A stretch of DNA of 64,000 bases from Segatella copri (GTDB lineage: Bacteria > Bacteroidota > Bacteroidia > Bacteroidales > Bacteroidaceae). Below, in pieces: positions 1-7,686 of this stretch. The stretch's first letter is position 1. The number at the start of each line of letters is the position of its first letter. The DNA lies in contig NZ_JAPDUW010000001.1 in NCBI RefSeq assembly GCF_026015295.1, positions 620,001-684,000 on the forward strand. The letters are read 5' to 3'. The position numbers were made by a program, and so were the translations under genes. The notes beneath the pieces were generated by a model. That model was not told the origin of the DNA. It searched no databases and saw only the letters and a program-made list of their open reading frames with translations.

Positions 1-154
1 CGATTCTTTTGATGGTCAGAGAGTTACGGGTGAAGGGTGGTGAAGGCACTTTCTTGTTTTGTATTAAACACTTTTTTGCATTTGGACATTTTAAGGAGAG
101 TTTGGTTGGGAACGGAGAACTATGAACTTGCTTAGGAAAAGAGAAAGGAGATTA
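1..154. other. Intergenic stretch at window edge, no gene seen
   Basis: I see no convincing reading frame, RNA or repeat here. A short GTGAAGGG-like direct repetition occurs around 27-46. Any gene lying upstream is outside the window. Confidence 0.4.
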
Positions 155-190
155 TAAAAAAGCCCGATAAAAGTCGACTTTTATCGGGCT
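155..190 (-). terminator. Rho-independent terminator of the pheS/DUF3332 unit
   Basis: A perfect inverted repeat (161-190, arms AGCCCGATAAAAGTC and its complement) is followed, read on the minus strand, by a T run (155-160). It lies just after the DUF3332 lipoprotein stop and would end the leftward transcript. Confidence 0.85.
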
Positions 191-207
191 GGAATTGTTA
201 TGATTAT

Positions 208-765
208 TTACTTGTTGAATGCATAGAACAAACCATCATTCATAGCCATGCGAACCTGGTATAAACCATTGGCATCTGCTGGGACGTTGATCTTCTCGCC
301 ACTTGGCAAGCAAGCCTGGATGCTGCCATCCTCATTGAAGCTGAAAAGCTCACGGATATCGCCATCCTTGCTGTATGACCAACTCTTGTGCTTCTTGTCG
401 AACACAAAGTATGATTTCTCACCATCTGGGTCGGTAATCTCGTAGCCATTCTTCAATGTCTTGATGGCATACATGCGACCATCCTTACCCATTACGTCCT
501 TAGTGGTTCCTACCTGACCAATCACCTTGTCGCCTGTCCAGAACTCAATAGAGTTGATAACGAGAAGGTCTGCAAATGAACATACTGCGTAAGCTGGAGA
601 GATAAGCACGAAGATAATCTCGTTTACAAACTTGTTGTCTGTTGCTCTCTTGTTCCAGTCTAGTACGGAATTTGTCAGGCCAAATGAGCCGATGCAAGAA
701 CTGAATGTCAAGGCGCCCAACAGGACTGCGATGACAGGTTTAGTTAAATTTTTCTTCATAGTCAT
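208..765 (-). CDS. DUF3332-type lipoprotein
   Basis: The 185-residue product starts with a short basic segment, a hydrophobic stretch and a lipobox ending FSSC (Cys24), so it is probably an acylated envelope protein. A second in-frame ATG two codons later is an equally good start. After a membrane-proximal region (around residues 45-75) the rest is hydrophilic and beta-rich, with repeated Asp/Gly turns. The overall pattern matches the DUF3332 family of Bacteroidota, whose function is unknown. It lies 26 bases downstream of pheS on the same strand and is closed by a strong terminator, so it is probably co-transcribed with pheS. Family assignment is by recalled pattern only. Confidence 0.75.
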   Translation of the reverse strand: MTMKKNLTKPVIAVLLGALTFSSCIGSFGLTNSVLDWNKRATDNKFVNEIIFVLISPAYAVCSFADLLVINSIEFWTGDKVIGQVGTTKDVMGKDGRMYAIKTLKNGYEITDPDGEKSYFVFDKKHKSWSYSKDGDIRELFSFNEDGSIQACLPSGEKINVPADANGLYQVRMAMNDGLFYAFNK

Positions 766-791
766 TAATTAATTTATATGTTGAGTATCTT

Positions 792-1832
792 TTACTTAGC
801 AGACTCAAACTCGCGCAAGAAACGAGTATCGTTCTCAGAGAAGAGGCGAAGGTCGCTCACGCGATATTTCAAGTTGGTGATACGCTCAACACCCATACCG
901 AAGGCATAACCCGTATAGACATTGCTGTCGATACCGCAAGCCTCAAGATCATGAGGGTCAACCATACCGCAACCTAAAATCTCAACCCATCCGGTATGCT
1001 TGCAGAAGTTGCAACCCTTACCGCCACAGATGTTGCAGGAGATATCCATCTCGGCACTAGGCTCTGTGAATGGGAAGTAGCTAGGACGGAGACGAATCTT
1101 GGTATCTGCACCAAACATCTCACGGGCAAATGTAAGGAGCACCTGCTTGAGGTCGGTGAAACTTACGTTCTTATCTACATAGAGACCTTCTACCTGATGG
1201 AAGAAACAGTGAGCGCGGGCGCTGATAGCCTCGTTACGGTAAACGCGGCCTGGGCAGAGCACACGGATAGGTGGCTCATGAGTTTCCATATAGTGAGCCT
1301 CGTCGCCAGAAGTATGGCTGCGGAGGAGCACATTCTTGGTAACGTCGTCGCTGTTGGTCTTCTCTATAAAGAAGGTGTCCTGCATATCGCGGGCCGGGTG
1401 GTCGGCAGCAAAGTTGAGCATCGTAAATACGTGCTTGTCGTCATCTACCTCAGGACCCTGGAAAAGGGTAAAGCCCATGCGAGCGAAAATGTCGATAATC
1501 TGATTCTTCACTACGGTGAGTGGATGGCGGGTACCGAGTGCTACAGGGTAGGCGGTACGGGTCAAGTCGATATCATCGCTTGATGCCTCGGCTTCTTCCA
1601 TCTGCTCCTTCAGTCCGTTGATCTTTTCAAGGGCTGCGTTCTTCAGCTCGTTGATTTTTACACCAACCTCTTTCTTCTGGTCGGCTGGCACTGTGCGGAA
1701 GTCGGCCATAAGGGCATTAATCTCGCCCTTTTTGCTCAGATACTTGATTCGAAGCTGCTCTACTTCTTCTGCGTTTTGGGCAGTCAAAGTGCTCACTTCT
1801 TTCAAGAGTTCGTCTATTTTTTCTAATAACAT
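792..1832 (-). CDS. pheS: Phenylalanine--tRNA ligase alpha subunit
   Basis: This is the cytoplasmic class II synthetase subunit that charges tRNA-Phe, working as an alpha2-beta2 tetramer with PheT. The 346 residues show the N-terminal coiled-coil tRNA-binding arm (about 1-90), the class II core from about 100, motif 2 with FHQVEGLYVDK, and motif 3 FGMGVERITNL at about 311-321. The length is normal. pheT is not adjacent, as is common in Bacteroidota. A TATCTTTG promoter element sits about 25 bases upstream of the start. The DUF3332 lipoprotein gene follows. Confidence 0.97.
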   Translation of the reverse strand: MLLEKIDELLKEVSTLTAQNAEEVEQLRIKYLSKKGEINALMADFRTVPADQKKEVGVKINELKNAALEKINGLKEQMEEAEASSDDIDLTRTAYPVALGTRHPLTVVKNQIIDIFARMGFTLFQGPEVDDDKHVFTMLNFAADHPARDMQDTFFIEKTNSDDVTKNVLLRSHTSGDEAHYMETHEPPIRVLCPGRVYRNEAISARAHCFFHQVEGLYVDKNVSFTDLKQVLLTFAREMFGADTKIRLRPSYFPFTEPSAEMDISCNICGGKGCNFCKHTGWVEILGCGMVDPHDLEACGIDSNVYTGYAFGMGVERITNLKYRVSDLRLFSENDTRFLREFESAK

Positions 1833-1858
1833 ATCTATATTTTTATCTTTTTTGACTG

Positions 1859-1916
1859 CAAAGATAACATTTTTTGCTTAAAAGATGAAATAATTCAAAA
1901 GAAAGTTGTACTTTTG
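1859..1916. promoter_or_regulatory. Divergent Bacteroidota-type promoters for pheS and the DUF4348 gene
   Basis: On the minus strand TATCTTTG (1859-1866) has a TTTC element (1887-1890) 20 bases upstream and points at pheS. On the plus strand TACTTTTG (1909-1916) points at the lipoprotein gene at 1947; its -33 element is poor. Both match the TAnnTTTG -7 consensus. Confidence 0.6.
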
Positions 1917-1946
1917 CATGGAAAATTTGAGAAATTTAATAGGTTT

Positions 1947-2804
1947 ATGAAAAAACTCTGTTTATTAACGGTGTTAATGGCGGTGCTTACCATCGTTTGT
2001 TTCACGTCTGTGGGATGCACAGACAAGAAGCCTGCGCCTGCCATTGATTCGGCTTCATCTGATACGGTGATTGCCGACACCCAAGCGATGGACTCTACAG
2101 AACAGCTGATAGAGGAGACTCCGATGCCAAAGGCGGCTGACGAGCTTTTTGATGATTTCGTGTTTAATTTTGCAGCTAACAGAAAGTTGCAGAAAAGTCG
2201 TATTGTCTTCCCGCTGCCGGTATATCACGGTAAGAAACTGACCAAGAAGATAGAAAAAAAACATTGGAAGATGGAACATTTCTTCATGCGCCAGGATTAT
2301 TACACGCTGATCTTTGATAATCAGAAACAGATGAAACTGATGAAGGATACCACTATCGATCATGTAATAATAGAGAAGGTGTTCTATAGTAGAAAAACGG
2401 TTCAGCAGTTCGTGTTTAATCGCATCAATGGTCAGTGGATGATGACTAGCATCTGCTACAAGCCTATGTATCAGAATAATAATGGCAGTTTTCTGAAGTT
2501 TTACGGCCATTTTGCTACAGATACCGCTTTCCAGGCTCGCCACCTCCATAATCCGGTGAAGTTTACCGGTCCTGATCCTGATGATGATTTCAGTACGATG
2601 ACAGGCGATATAGAACCGGAAACATGGCCTGCCTTTGCGCCTCAACTGCCTCACGGCATGATTTACAATATAATCTATGGTCAGAAATATACCGAGAGCA
2701 ACCAGAAAATCTTCGTGATTCGTGGTATTGCCAATGGTATGGAAACCTCTCTTACTTTCAAAAAGATTGGAGGAAAATGGGAACTGATCAAGCTGAATAT
2801 GTAG
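1947..2804 (+). CDS. DUF4348-type lipoprotein
   Basis: The start at 1947 (MKKLCLLTVL...) is chosen over an in-frame ATG at 1914 because the latter overlaps the promoter. The signal peptide ends in the lipobox SVGC (Cys24), followed by a Ser/Thr/Asp/Glu-rich linker (about 25-60). The folded part carries DELFDDFVFNFAANRKLQ and repeated RIVFPLP-type segments, which I associate with the Bacteroidota DUF4348 family of unknown function. It is 285 residues long. murB begins 32 bases downstream on the same strand and may be co-transcribed. Confidence 0.75.
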   Translation: MKKLCLLTVLMAVLTIVCFTSVGCTDKKPAPAIDSASSDTVIADTQAMDSTEQLIEETPMPKAADELFDDFVFNFAANRKLQKSRIVFPLPVYHGKKLTKKIEKKHWKMEHFFMRQDYYTLIFDNQKQMKLMKDTTIDHVIIEKVFYSRKTVQQFVFNRINGQWMMTSICYKPMYQNNNGSFLKFYGHFATDTAFQARHLHNPVKFTGPDPDDDFSTMTGDIEPETWPAFAPQLPHGMIYNIIYGQKYTESNQKIFVIRGIANGMETSLTFKKIGGKWELIKLNM

Positions 2805-2836
2805 CTTTTTAGTTAGTAGTAATAGTTTTACCAGAT

Positions 2837-3892
2837 ATGAAAGATATTCGTAACTACAGCCTTTTGGCTCACAATACGTTTGGCATCGATGCCAAATGCA
2901 GCAGATTTCTAGAGTATGAATCGGTTGAGGAAGCCCGACAGATAGTGGGCTTGTTGACAGAGGCAGATCAGCCGCTGCTCATTCTGGGTGGCGGCAGCAA
3001 TCTCTTGCTGACTGGTGATTATGCAGGTACTGTGCTCCATTCGGCTATTATGGGTATTGAGGTTCTTGACAACAAGACTTTGGCAGCTGCAGAGGGGGAT
3101 GATGCTTTGTGCAATCCGGATTGGGTATTCCTTTCCTGTGGTAGTGGCGAGGTGTTTGATGATGTGGTAGCTTATGCCGTAGAGCATGGTTATCATGGAG
3201 CGGAGAATCTGAGTATTATTCCGGGTGAAGTAGGTGCCAGCGCGGTTCAGAATATCGGTGCCTATGGTGTGGAAGCTAAGGATATTATATATAAGGTGGA
3301 AGCGGTTGAGATAGCTACGGGCAGGGTAGTGGTGTTTGATAATGCTGACTGCGAGTATAGTTACCGTCAGAGTAAATTTAAGCATGAGTGGAAGGATAAG
3401 TATCTGGTGACGCATGTGATTTACCGTTTGCAGAAGACCTTCCGTCCGGATCTGGATTATGGTAATATCCGTTCTGCGCTCGAGGCTAAGCGTATTGCTG
3501 AGCCTACAGCCCAGCAGCTTCGCGATGTCATCATAGAAATTAGAGAGGCAAAATTGCCTGATCCTAAAGTGCTGGGTAATGCAGGCAGTTTCTTTATGAA
3601 TCCTATTGTAGAGAAGGCTAAGTACGAAGAACTGGCTGCTCGTTATCCGGGTATGCCTCATTATACCATCGATGAATCTCATGAAAAGATTCCGGCTGGC
3701 TGGATGATTGATCAGTGTGGCTGGAAGGGAAAGAGTCTGGGACGGGCCGGTGTGCATGATAAGCAGGCACTGGTGCTAGTGAATCGTGGCGGTGCTACGG
3801 GCGAGGAAATCGTAAAACTCTGTGAGACCATCCAGGAGGATGTGAAGCAGAAGTTTGGTATAGAGATTCATCCGGAAGTGAATGTGAAGTGA
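2837..3892 (+). CDS. murB: UDP-N-acetylenolpyruvoylglucosamine reductase
   Basis: MurB is the flavoenzyme that reduces UDP-GlcNAc-enolpyruvate to UDP-MurNAc with NADPH, the second committed step of peptidoglycan synthesis. The 351-residue protein has the FAD-binding PCMH part (LILGGGSNLLL near 45-57; NLSIIPGEVGASAVQNIGAYG around 125-145) and the MurB C-terminal domain (VLGNAGSFFMNPIV near 240-253; the catalytic Glu-type motif GIEIHPEVN at the end). The Tyr-containing insert makes it type I, as in E. coli. It lies between a lipoprotein gene and a metallo-hydrolase gene in the same orientation. Confidence 0.96.
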   Translation: MKDIRNYSLLAHNTFGIDAKCSRFLEYESVEEARQIVGLLTEADQPLLILGGGSNLLLTGDYAGTVLHSAIMGIEVLDNKTLAAAEGDDALCNPDWVFLSCGSGEVFDDVVAYAVEHGYHGAENLSIIPGEVGASAVQNIGAYGVEAKDIIYKVEAVEIATGRVVVFDNADCEYSYRQSKFKHEWKDKYLVTHVIYRLQKTFRPDLDYGNIRSALEAKRIAEPTAQQLRDVIIEIREAKLPDPKVLGNAGSFFMNPIVEKAKYEELAARYPGMPHYTIDESHEKIPAGWMIDQCGWKGKSLGRAGVHDKQALVLVNRGGATGEEIVKLCETIQEDVKQKFGIEIHPEVNVK

Positions 3893-3929
3893 AGAATTCG
3901 GTTGTTTTCGGAAAAATATTTGATAATTA

Positions 3930-4709
3930 ATGAAGGTAACTTTATTAGGTACAGGCACATCGGGCGGTGTTCCTTCGTTGGGGTGTAACTGTGAAGTGTG
4001 CCGAAGTACGGATCCGCATGATAAAAGATTGCGCAGTGCGGCAATGATAGAAACGGAGAATACCCGTATTCTGATAGATGCCGGACCTGATATCCGACAA
4101 CAGTTGTTACGTGTGCCTTTCAGAAAGATAGATGGCGTCCTGGTTACGCATATCCATTACGACCATGTTGGTGGTATTGATGATTTGCGCCCTTTCTGTA
4201 TCTTTGGTGATATCAATATCTATGGCGATGAAATCGTTACTGCGGGGCTGCCTCATACGATGCCTTACTGCTTTCCGAAGAATGCAGAAAAACTCTATCC
4301 GGGAGCTCCTAAACTCAAATTGCATACCATTCATCCGCATGAGCATTATCAGATAGGTGACATTGAGTTTGTTCCTATCCGTGTGATGCACGATAAGATG
4401 CCTATTCTCGGCTATCGGTTTGGTAAGTTTGCCTATATTACTGATATGAAATCTATGGGTGATGAAGAATATGCTTATTTGGATGGTGTGGAAACACTCG
4501 TAATTAACGCACTCAGATTTGAGAAAACACATCACAGCCATCAGCTTGTATCTGATGCTATTGAGGTGTCGCGCAGGATAGGAGCAAAACATACTTATTT
4601 TATCCATGTGACTCATCAGATAGGTTTTCACGATGAGGCGAATAAAAGGCTGCCCGAAGGCTTTGAATTTGGCTTCGATGGAATGGAGATATATGTAGAA
4701 AATAGATGA
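3930..4709 (+). CDS. MBL-fold metallo-hydrolase, PhnP/RNase Z-like
   Basis: The 259-residue cytoplasmic protein has the metallo-beta-lactamase signature THIHYDHVGGIDDL (HxHxDH, about residues 72-85), a second-shell DAGPDIRQQLL and later metal-ligand histidines (VMHDK, HVTHQIG). The N terminus GTGTSGGVPSLGC followed by CNCEVC resembles the zinc-binding region of PhnP-type phosphodiesterases. A cyclic phosphodiesterase activity is plausible, but the substrate cannot be read from sequence. It starts 37 bases after murB and is probably in the same unit. Confidence 0.85.
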   Translation: MKVTLLGTGTSGGVPSLGCNCEVCRSTDPHDKRLRSAAMIETENTRILIDAGPDIRQQLLRVPFRKIDGVLVTHIHYDHVGGIDDLRPFCIFGDINIYGDEIVTAGLPHTMPYCFPKNAEKLYPGAPKLKLHTIHPHEHYQIGDIEFVPIRVMHDKMPILGYRFGKFAYITDMKSMGDEEYAYLDGVETLVINALRFEKTHHSHQLVSDAIEVSRRIGAKHTYFIHVTHQIGFHDEANKRLPEGFEFGFDGMEIYVENR

Positions 4710-4787
4710 ACTTTTATTGAAAAAGGTTTAAAAACTGGTTGATAAAAGTTAATTAAATCAAAATAATAGGTCTTTTGCTAAGAAAAA

Positions 4788-4819
4788 TTTGCGAGTATCA
4801 TAGATTATTTCTATATTTG
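4788..4819 (+). promoter_or_regulatory. Consensus promoter in front of a candidate small RNA
   Basis: TTTG at 4788-4791 and TATATTTG at 4812-4819 are separated by exactly 20 bases, a full match to the Bacteroidota housekeeping promoter. No open reading frame follows on this strand; a terminator does, at 4866-4890. Confidence 0.75.
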
Positions 4820-4823
4820 CATG

Positions 4824-4890
4824 TGTGTTTTTCATAGTATTAGATTTAAGGTTAACAAGGTATTGGGGTCGCAGCGGCGACCCTTTTTTG
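4824..4890 (+). ncRNA. Candidate small RNA with its own promoter and terminator
   Basis: From the expected start near 4824 the transcript would be about 65-70 bases. It contains an AU-rich single-stranded part (around ATTAGATTTAAGG) and ends in a GC hairpin (4866-4883, GGGTCGC/GCGACCC) followed by TTTTTTG, a textbook intrinsic terminator. There is no reading frame of useful length. It lies in the gap between the convergent metallo-hydrolase and holin-like genes. I cannot assign it to a named RNA family. Confidence 0.6.
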
Positions 4891-4965
4891 TTTTTATGCC
4901 CTTTTTGGTGACTAAAAAATACCTTTTTCCAAGGCATCTTTCCTTTCCCCAAAATGGTATATGAT

Positions 4966-5229
4966 TCATCTCTTCCGAGGTTTGAATCTCCGGTAAAGTT
5001 TCCAAGCCAACAGTGCACCGTCGAATGCTCCTGCTCCCACCTGCAGCAAACTCTGCAGTCGCTTGCTAGGACTCGCATTGCGTGACAGGATTTCAGGTTT
5101 TGTGAAAAGCGAGTTCCATAAAGTCTGAATCTTGGCATCATCGGCATCAATTTCCTTGCGTATCGCCTCTTTTTTGAGTCGGATATCGTTTAAGGAATTA
5201 TATTCTGTGATTTCTGAATGATTTGTCAT
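4966..5229 (-). CDS. Small hydrophilic protein of the YtxH/holin-like operon
   Basis: The 87-residue product has a charged N-terminal helix rich in Lys/Glu/Asp (about 10-40), then a Ser/Arg-rich region and a short apolar segment (LLQVGAGAFDGALLAWKLYRRF) before a basic tail RFKPRKR. It is third in a tight leftward operon after YtxH and holin-superfamily genes. That order resembles E. coli yqjD-yqjE-yqjK, so it may be a YqjK-like partner. This is inference from gene order and composition. A reading frame overlapping in another phase (4758-5150) looks like a shadow. Confidence 0.65.
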   Translation of the reverse strand: MTNHSEITEYNSLNDIRLKKEAIRKEIDADDAKIQTLWNSLFTKPEILSRNASPSKRLQSLLQVGAGAFDGALLAWKLYRRFKPRKR

Positions 5230-5244
5230 GTTGCGAAAAGGAGG

Positions 5245-5601
5245 TTATTTTTCCATCAAGAGGCTTGCCAGAAATCTGACCAATGGTCTCTCGATCCACT
5301 TATGGCGGAAAATTACAAATAATATTAATATAAATAGGTATACTGCAGCAACAATGCAGAATCCGAAAGTCAGACTACCTATTAAGTCTGCCAATGCAAA
5401 AGCAGCGCCAAAGGATAGGTAAATGAGGGTAAGCGTAAGTAAGCCCAGGAGTACCACCGTCATGGTGATGACTGTAAGCAGGCGTACCACCTTATCCACA
5501 ACATCGAGCTTCAGAAATTCGCTCTGAAGCCCGATGTAATGTTTAAGCACCTCAATGAGCTGCCCGATAGTTTCTACATTTTTATCGTTAGAGAACATCA
5601 T
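5245..5601 (-). CDS. Holin-superfamily III-like membrane protein (YqjE-like)
   Basis: The 118-residue protein has an amphipathic N-terminal region (about 1-40) and two strong transmembrane helices joined by a short Gly/Ala turn (about 43-70 and 75-98), then a basic tail (RHKWIERPLVRFLASLL). This is the architecture of the putative holin-X/YqjE family. In non-phage contexts such proteins are inner-membrane components often induced by stress, and no phage genes are present here. It sits 12 bases after ytxH and 15 bases before the small 87-residue gene. Confidence 0.8.
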   Translation of the reverse strand: MMFSNDKNVETIGQLIEVLKHYIGLQSEFLKLDVVDKVVRLLTVITMTVVLLGLLTLTLIYLSFGAAFALADLIGSLTFGFCIVAAVYLFILILFVIFRHKWIERPLVRFLASLLMEK

Positions 5602-5613
5602 GATAGGTGATGA

Positions 5614-5826
5614 TTAAACCTCAGGAGCTGCGTCCTTGATATCGTCAACCAGATCATCAACGTCCTTACGGCTCAACTTGATGTCGTGCTTCTTGCAGAA
5701 ATCGTCTACTGCACCTGCAATCTTACTACGTGTATCCTCACCCTTCTCAGGAGCGAAAATCAAACCGAGTGCTGTACCAGCGATAGCACCGCCGAGGAAA
5801 GCACCAATGTAACCTAATGTTTTCAT
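5614..5826 (-). CDS. YtxH domain protein
   Basis: The 70-residue protein starts with a Gly/Ala-rich transmembrane helix (GYIGAFLGGAIAGTALGLIFAPEKG), the hallmark of YtxH proteins, including the APEKG turn. A charged helix follows (KHDIKLSRKDVDDLVDDIKD). YtxH members are membrane-anchored and often linked to general stress. It is the first gene of a three-gene leftward operon with a TATATTTG promoter element at 5884-5891. Confidence 0.88.
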   Translation of the reverse strand: MKTLGYIGAFLGGAIAGTALGLIFAPEKGEDTRSKIAGAVDDFCKKHDIKLSRKDVDDLVDDIKDAAPEV

Positions 5827-5883
5827 ATGCTATAAATTTTAAACGTTAAACGATTATCTTCTTGTCATTTTCATTTGACAATG

Positions 5884-5891
5884 CAAATATA
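5884..5891 (-). promoter_or_regulatory. -7 element for the ytxH operon
   Basis: The minus strand reads TATATTTG, a match to TAnnTTTG, about 58 bases upstream of the ytxH start. A CTTG about 19 bases upstream could serve as the -33 element. Confidence 0.55.
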
Positions 5892-6089
5892 CTAAATTCT
5901 CTTTAAAAAACAAGCCTTTTAGCCTTAATTTTTCATTAAAAATGTTTTAATAGCCTTATTTAACAAACTTTAGGCGGCATATTCTTCGTTTTTCGGGCAT
6001 TTTTTTGTATTTTCGCAGAGTAAAAAACGCATAACGCGAAATTTATATTGAATGAACAACAATAATAAACAATAAAACGAATAAGAATT

Positions 6090-6575
6090 ATGAAGAAAAT
6101 TACAGTATTAAGCATGGGAATGTGCGCAGTTTTGGCGCTCGCAAGTTGTGGTACATCTAAGGAAAGTGCATATAAGAAGGCATATGAGAAGGCTCAGCAG
6201 CAGGAACAGCAGGCTGCTCAGGCTCCTGTTGCTCAGGAACCAGTTGTAGCTCCTCTCGAGACTCAGGCTCCTTCTGATGAGCAGACAGAGGTTGATAATG
6301 CCACTGTTCGTTCTGAGGATGTTTCTCTCATCTCTGGTTCTGGCTTGTCAAGCTATAGCGTAGTAGTTGGTTCTTTCTCTCTCAAGGCTAACGCTGAGGG
6401 ATTGGCTAGTACATTGAAGAGCGCTGGCTACGATGCTCAGATTGCCCTGAACAAAGAGCGTAACATGTATCGCGTGGTAGCTTCTACATTTGCTGATAAG
6501 GCTGCTGCTGTCAAGAGCCGCAATCAGCTTCGCGCTGGTAAGTATCCTGATGCTTGGTTACTCCTTAAGAAGTAA
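6090..6575 (+). CDS. SPOR-domain lipoprotein
   Basis: The 161-residue protein has a signal peptide ending in lipobox ALASC (Cys20), a Gln/Ala/Glu-rich flexible linker (about 27-85) and a C-terminal SPOR domain (about 86-161: SYSVVVGSFSLKANAEGL, YRVVASTFADKAAAVKSRNQL). SPOR domains bind denuded glycan strands at the division septum, so it probably acts in the periplasm on septal peptidoglycan. It is 36 bases upstream of ruvX and may share a transcript with ruvX and def. Confidence 0.9.
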   Translation: MKKITVLSMGMCAVLALASCGTSKESAYKKAYEKAQQQEQQAAQAPVAQEPVVAPLETQAPSDEQTEVDNATVRSEDVSLISGSGLSSYSVVVGSFSLKANAEGLASTLKSAGYDAQIALNKERNMYRVVASTFADKAAAVKSRNQLRAGKYPDAWLLLKK

Positions 6576-6611
6576 TCTGATATTATATAAGGATAAGATA
6601 TCCGTAGATTA

Positions 6612-7025
6612 ATGCGAATTTTATCAATAGATTACGGTAAAAAACGTACCGGACTGGCTGTGACCGACCCATTGCAGATTATTGCCAATGGGTTGGCCAC
6701 AGTTTCTACACATGAACTTTTCACTTATATCGAAACTTATATTCAGAAAGAACAGGTGGAGCGCATTGTTATCGGAAAACCGATGCAACCTAACGGGCAG
6801 CCAAGTGAAAACCTGGCAAGAGTAGAAAACTTCTACAACCGTTGGCGAAAGGCTCATCCTGAAATTCCAATTGAATATTATGACGAAAGATTTACATCAG
6901 TCCTGGCACATAGAGCCATGATTGATGGAGGTGTAAAGAAGAAAGTGAGAAAAGAAAATAAAGGATTGGTAGACGAGATAAGTGCTACCATCATATTACA
7001 GGATTATTTGCAATCAAGAAGATAA
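6612..7025 (+). CDS. ruvX: Putative Holliday junction resolvase RuvX/YqgF
   Basis: The 137 residues fit the RNase H-fold YqgF family. The N-terminal [20 protein letters not shown] has the first catalytic Asp, ERIVIGKP forms the second strand, and [11 protein letters not shown] and [17 protein letters not shown] carry the remaining acidic residues. Family members are implicated in 16S rRNA 5'-end processing and Holliday junction cleavage. Its stop overlaps the def start by one base (TAATG), so the two are translationally coupled. Confidence 0.93.
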   Translation: MRILSIDYGKKRTGLAVTDPLQIIANGLATVSTHELFTYIETYIQKEQVERIVIGKPMQPNGQPSENLARVENFYNRWRKAHPEIPIEYYDERFTSVLAHRAMIDGGVKKKVRKENKGLVDEISATIILQDYLQSRR

Positions 7026-7582
7026 TGATTTTACCGATTTATATTTATGGTCAGCCAGTGCTGAGAAAAGTGGCTGAAGATATTACACCTGATTATCCAG
7101 ATCTCAAGGTGTTGATTAATAATATGTATGAAACCCTTGATTCCAGCAACGGCATCGGACTGGCTGCACCTCAGATTGGCTTGCCTATCCGCCTCGTTGT
7201 TATCGACCTGGATGTGCTCAGCGAGGATTTCCCTGAGTATAAAGGATTCCGTCATGCTTTCATCAATGCCCATATCCTAGAGCGTGATGAGGAAAATACC
7301 GACTCTTCTGAAGAGGGATGTCTTTCTATTCCTGGTATCAATGAGAAGGTGGTTCGTCCTACACGCATCCATGTAAAGTATATGGATGAGGATTTTAATG
7401 AACATGATGAGTGGATAGGGGGATATCTGGCTCGCGTGATGCAGCATGAATTCGACCATTTGGAGGGTACAATGTTTGTTGACCGTGTGTCTCCTCTTCG
7501 CAAGAACATGATAGCAGGAAAGCTCAAGAGTATCATCAAGGGCAATTTCCGTGCTGCCTATCGTACTAAGATACGTCGATAG
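7025..7582 (+). CDS. def: Peptide deformylase
   Basis: This metalloenzyme removes the formyl group from nascent N-terminal Met. All three family motifs are present in the 185 residues: [10 protein letters not shown] (about 44-53), EGCLSIP (about 97-103, metal-binding Cys) and [10 protein letters not shown] (about 139-148, two His ligands and catalytic Glu). The start overlaps the ruvX stop. A strong hairpin terminator follows. Confidence 0.97.
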   Translation: MILPIYIYGQPVLRKVAEDITPDYPDLKVLINNMYETLDSSNGIGLAAPQIGLPIRLVVIDLDVLSEDFPEYKGFRHAFINAHILERDEENTDSSEEGCLSIPGINEKVVRPTRIHVKYMDEDFNEHDEWIGGYLARVMQHEFDHLEGTMFVDRVSPLRKNMIAGKLKSIIKGNFRAAYRTKIRR

Positions 7583-7591
7583 TTCTTCCGA

Positions 7592-7645
7592 AAATATAGT
7601 AAGCTTCATGGTAATCGTGACGATTGGGCTTACTATATTTTTTTA
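7592..7645 (+). terminator. Terminator after def
   Basis: A perfect 13-bp stem (7592-7604 with 7628-7640, AAATATAGTAAGC/GCTTACTATATTT) is followed by a T run to about 7645. The loop contains its own short palindrome AATCGT-G-ACGATT. Confidence 0.85.
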
Positions 7646-7686
7646 TTCTACATTCAATAGGTTTTATTTCAGAGAGTTACGAACAG

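Noticed and set aside
4758..5150. 130-codon open frame on the minus strand
   Set aside because: It overlaps the better supported 87-residue gene in another phase and would run through the small RNA terminator.
5245..5826. Prophage lysis module
   Set aside because: The holin-superfamily protein is accompanied by YtxH and no endolysin or phage gene; a stress-type membrane operon fits better.
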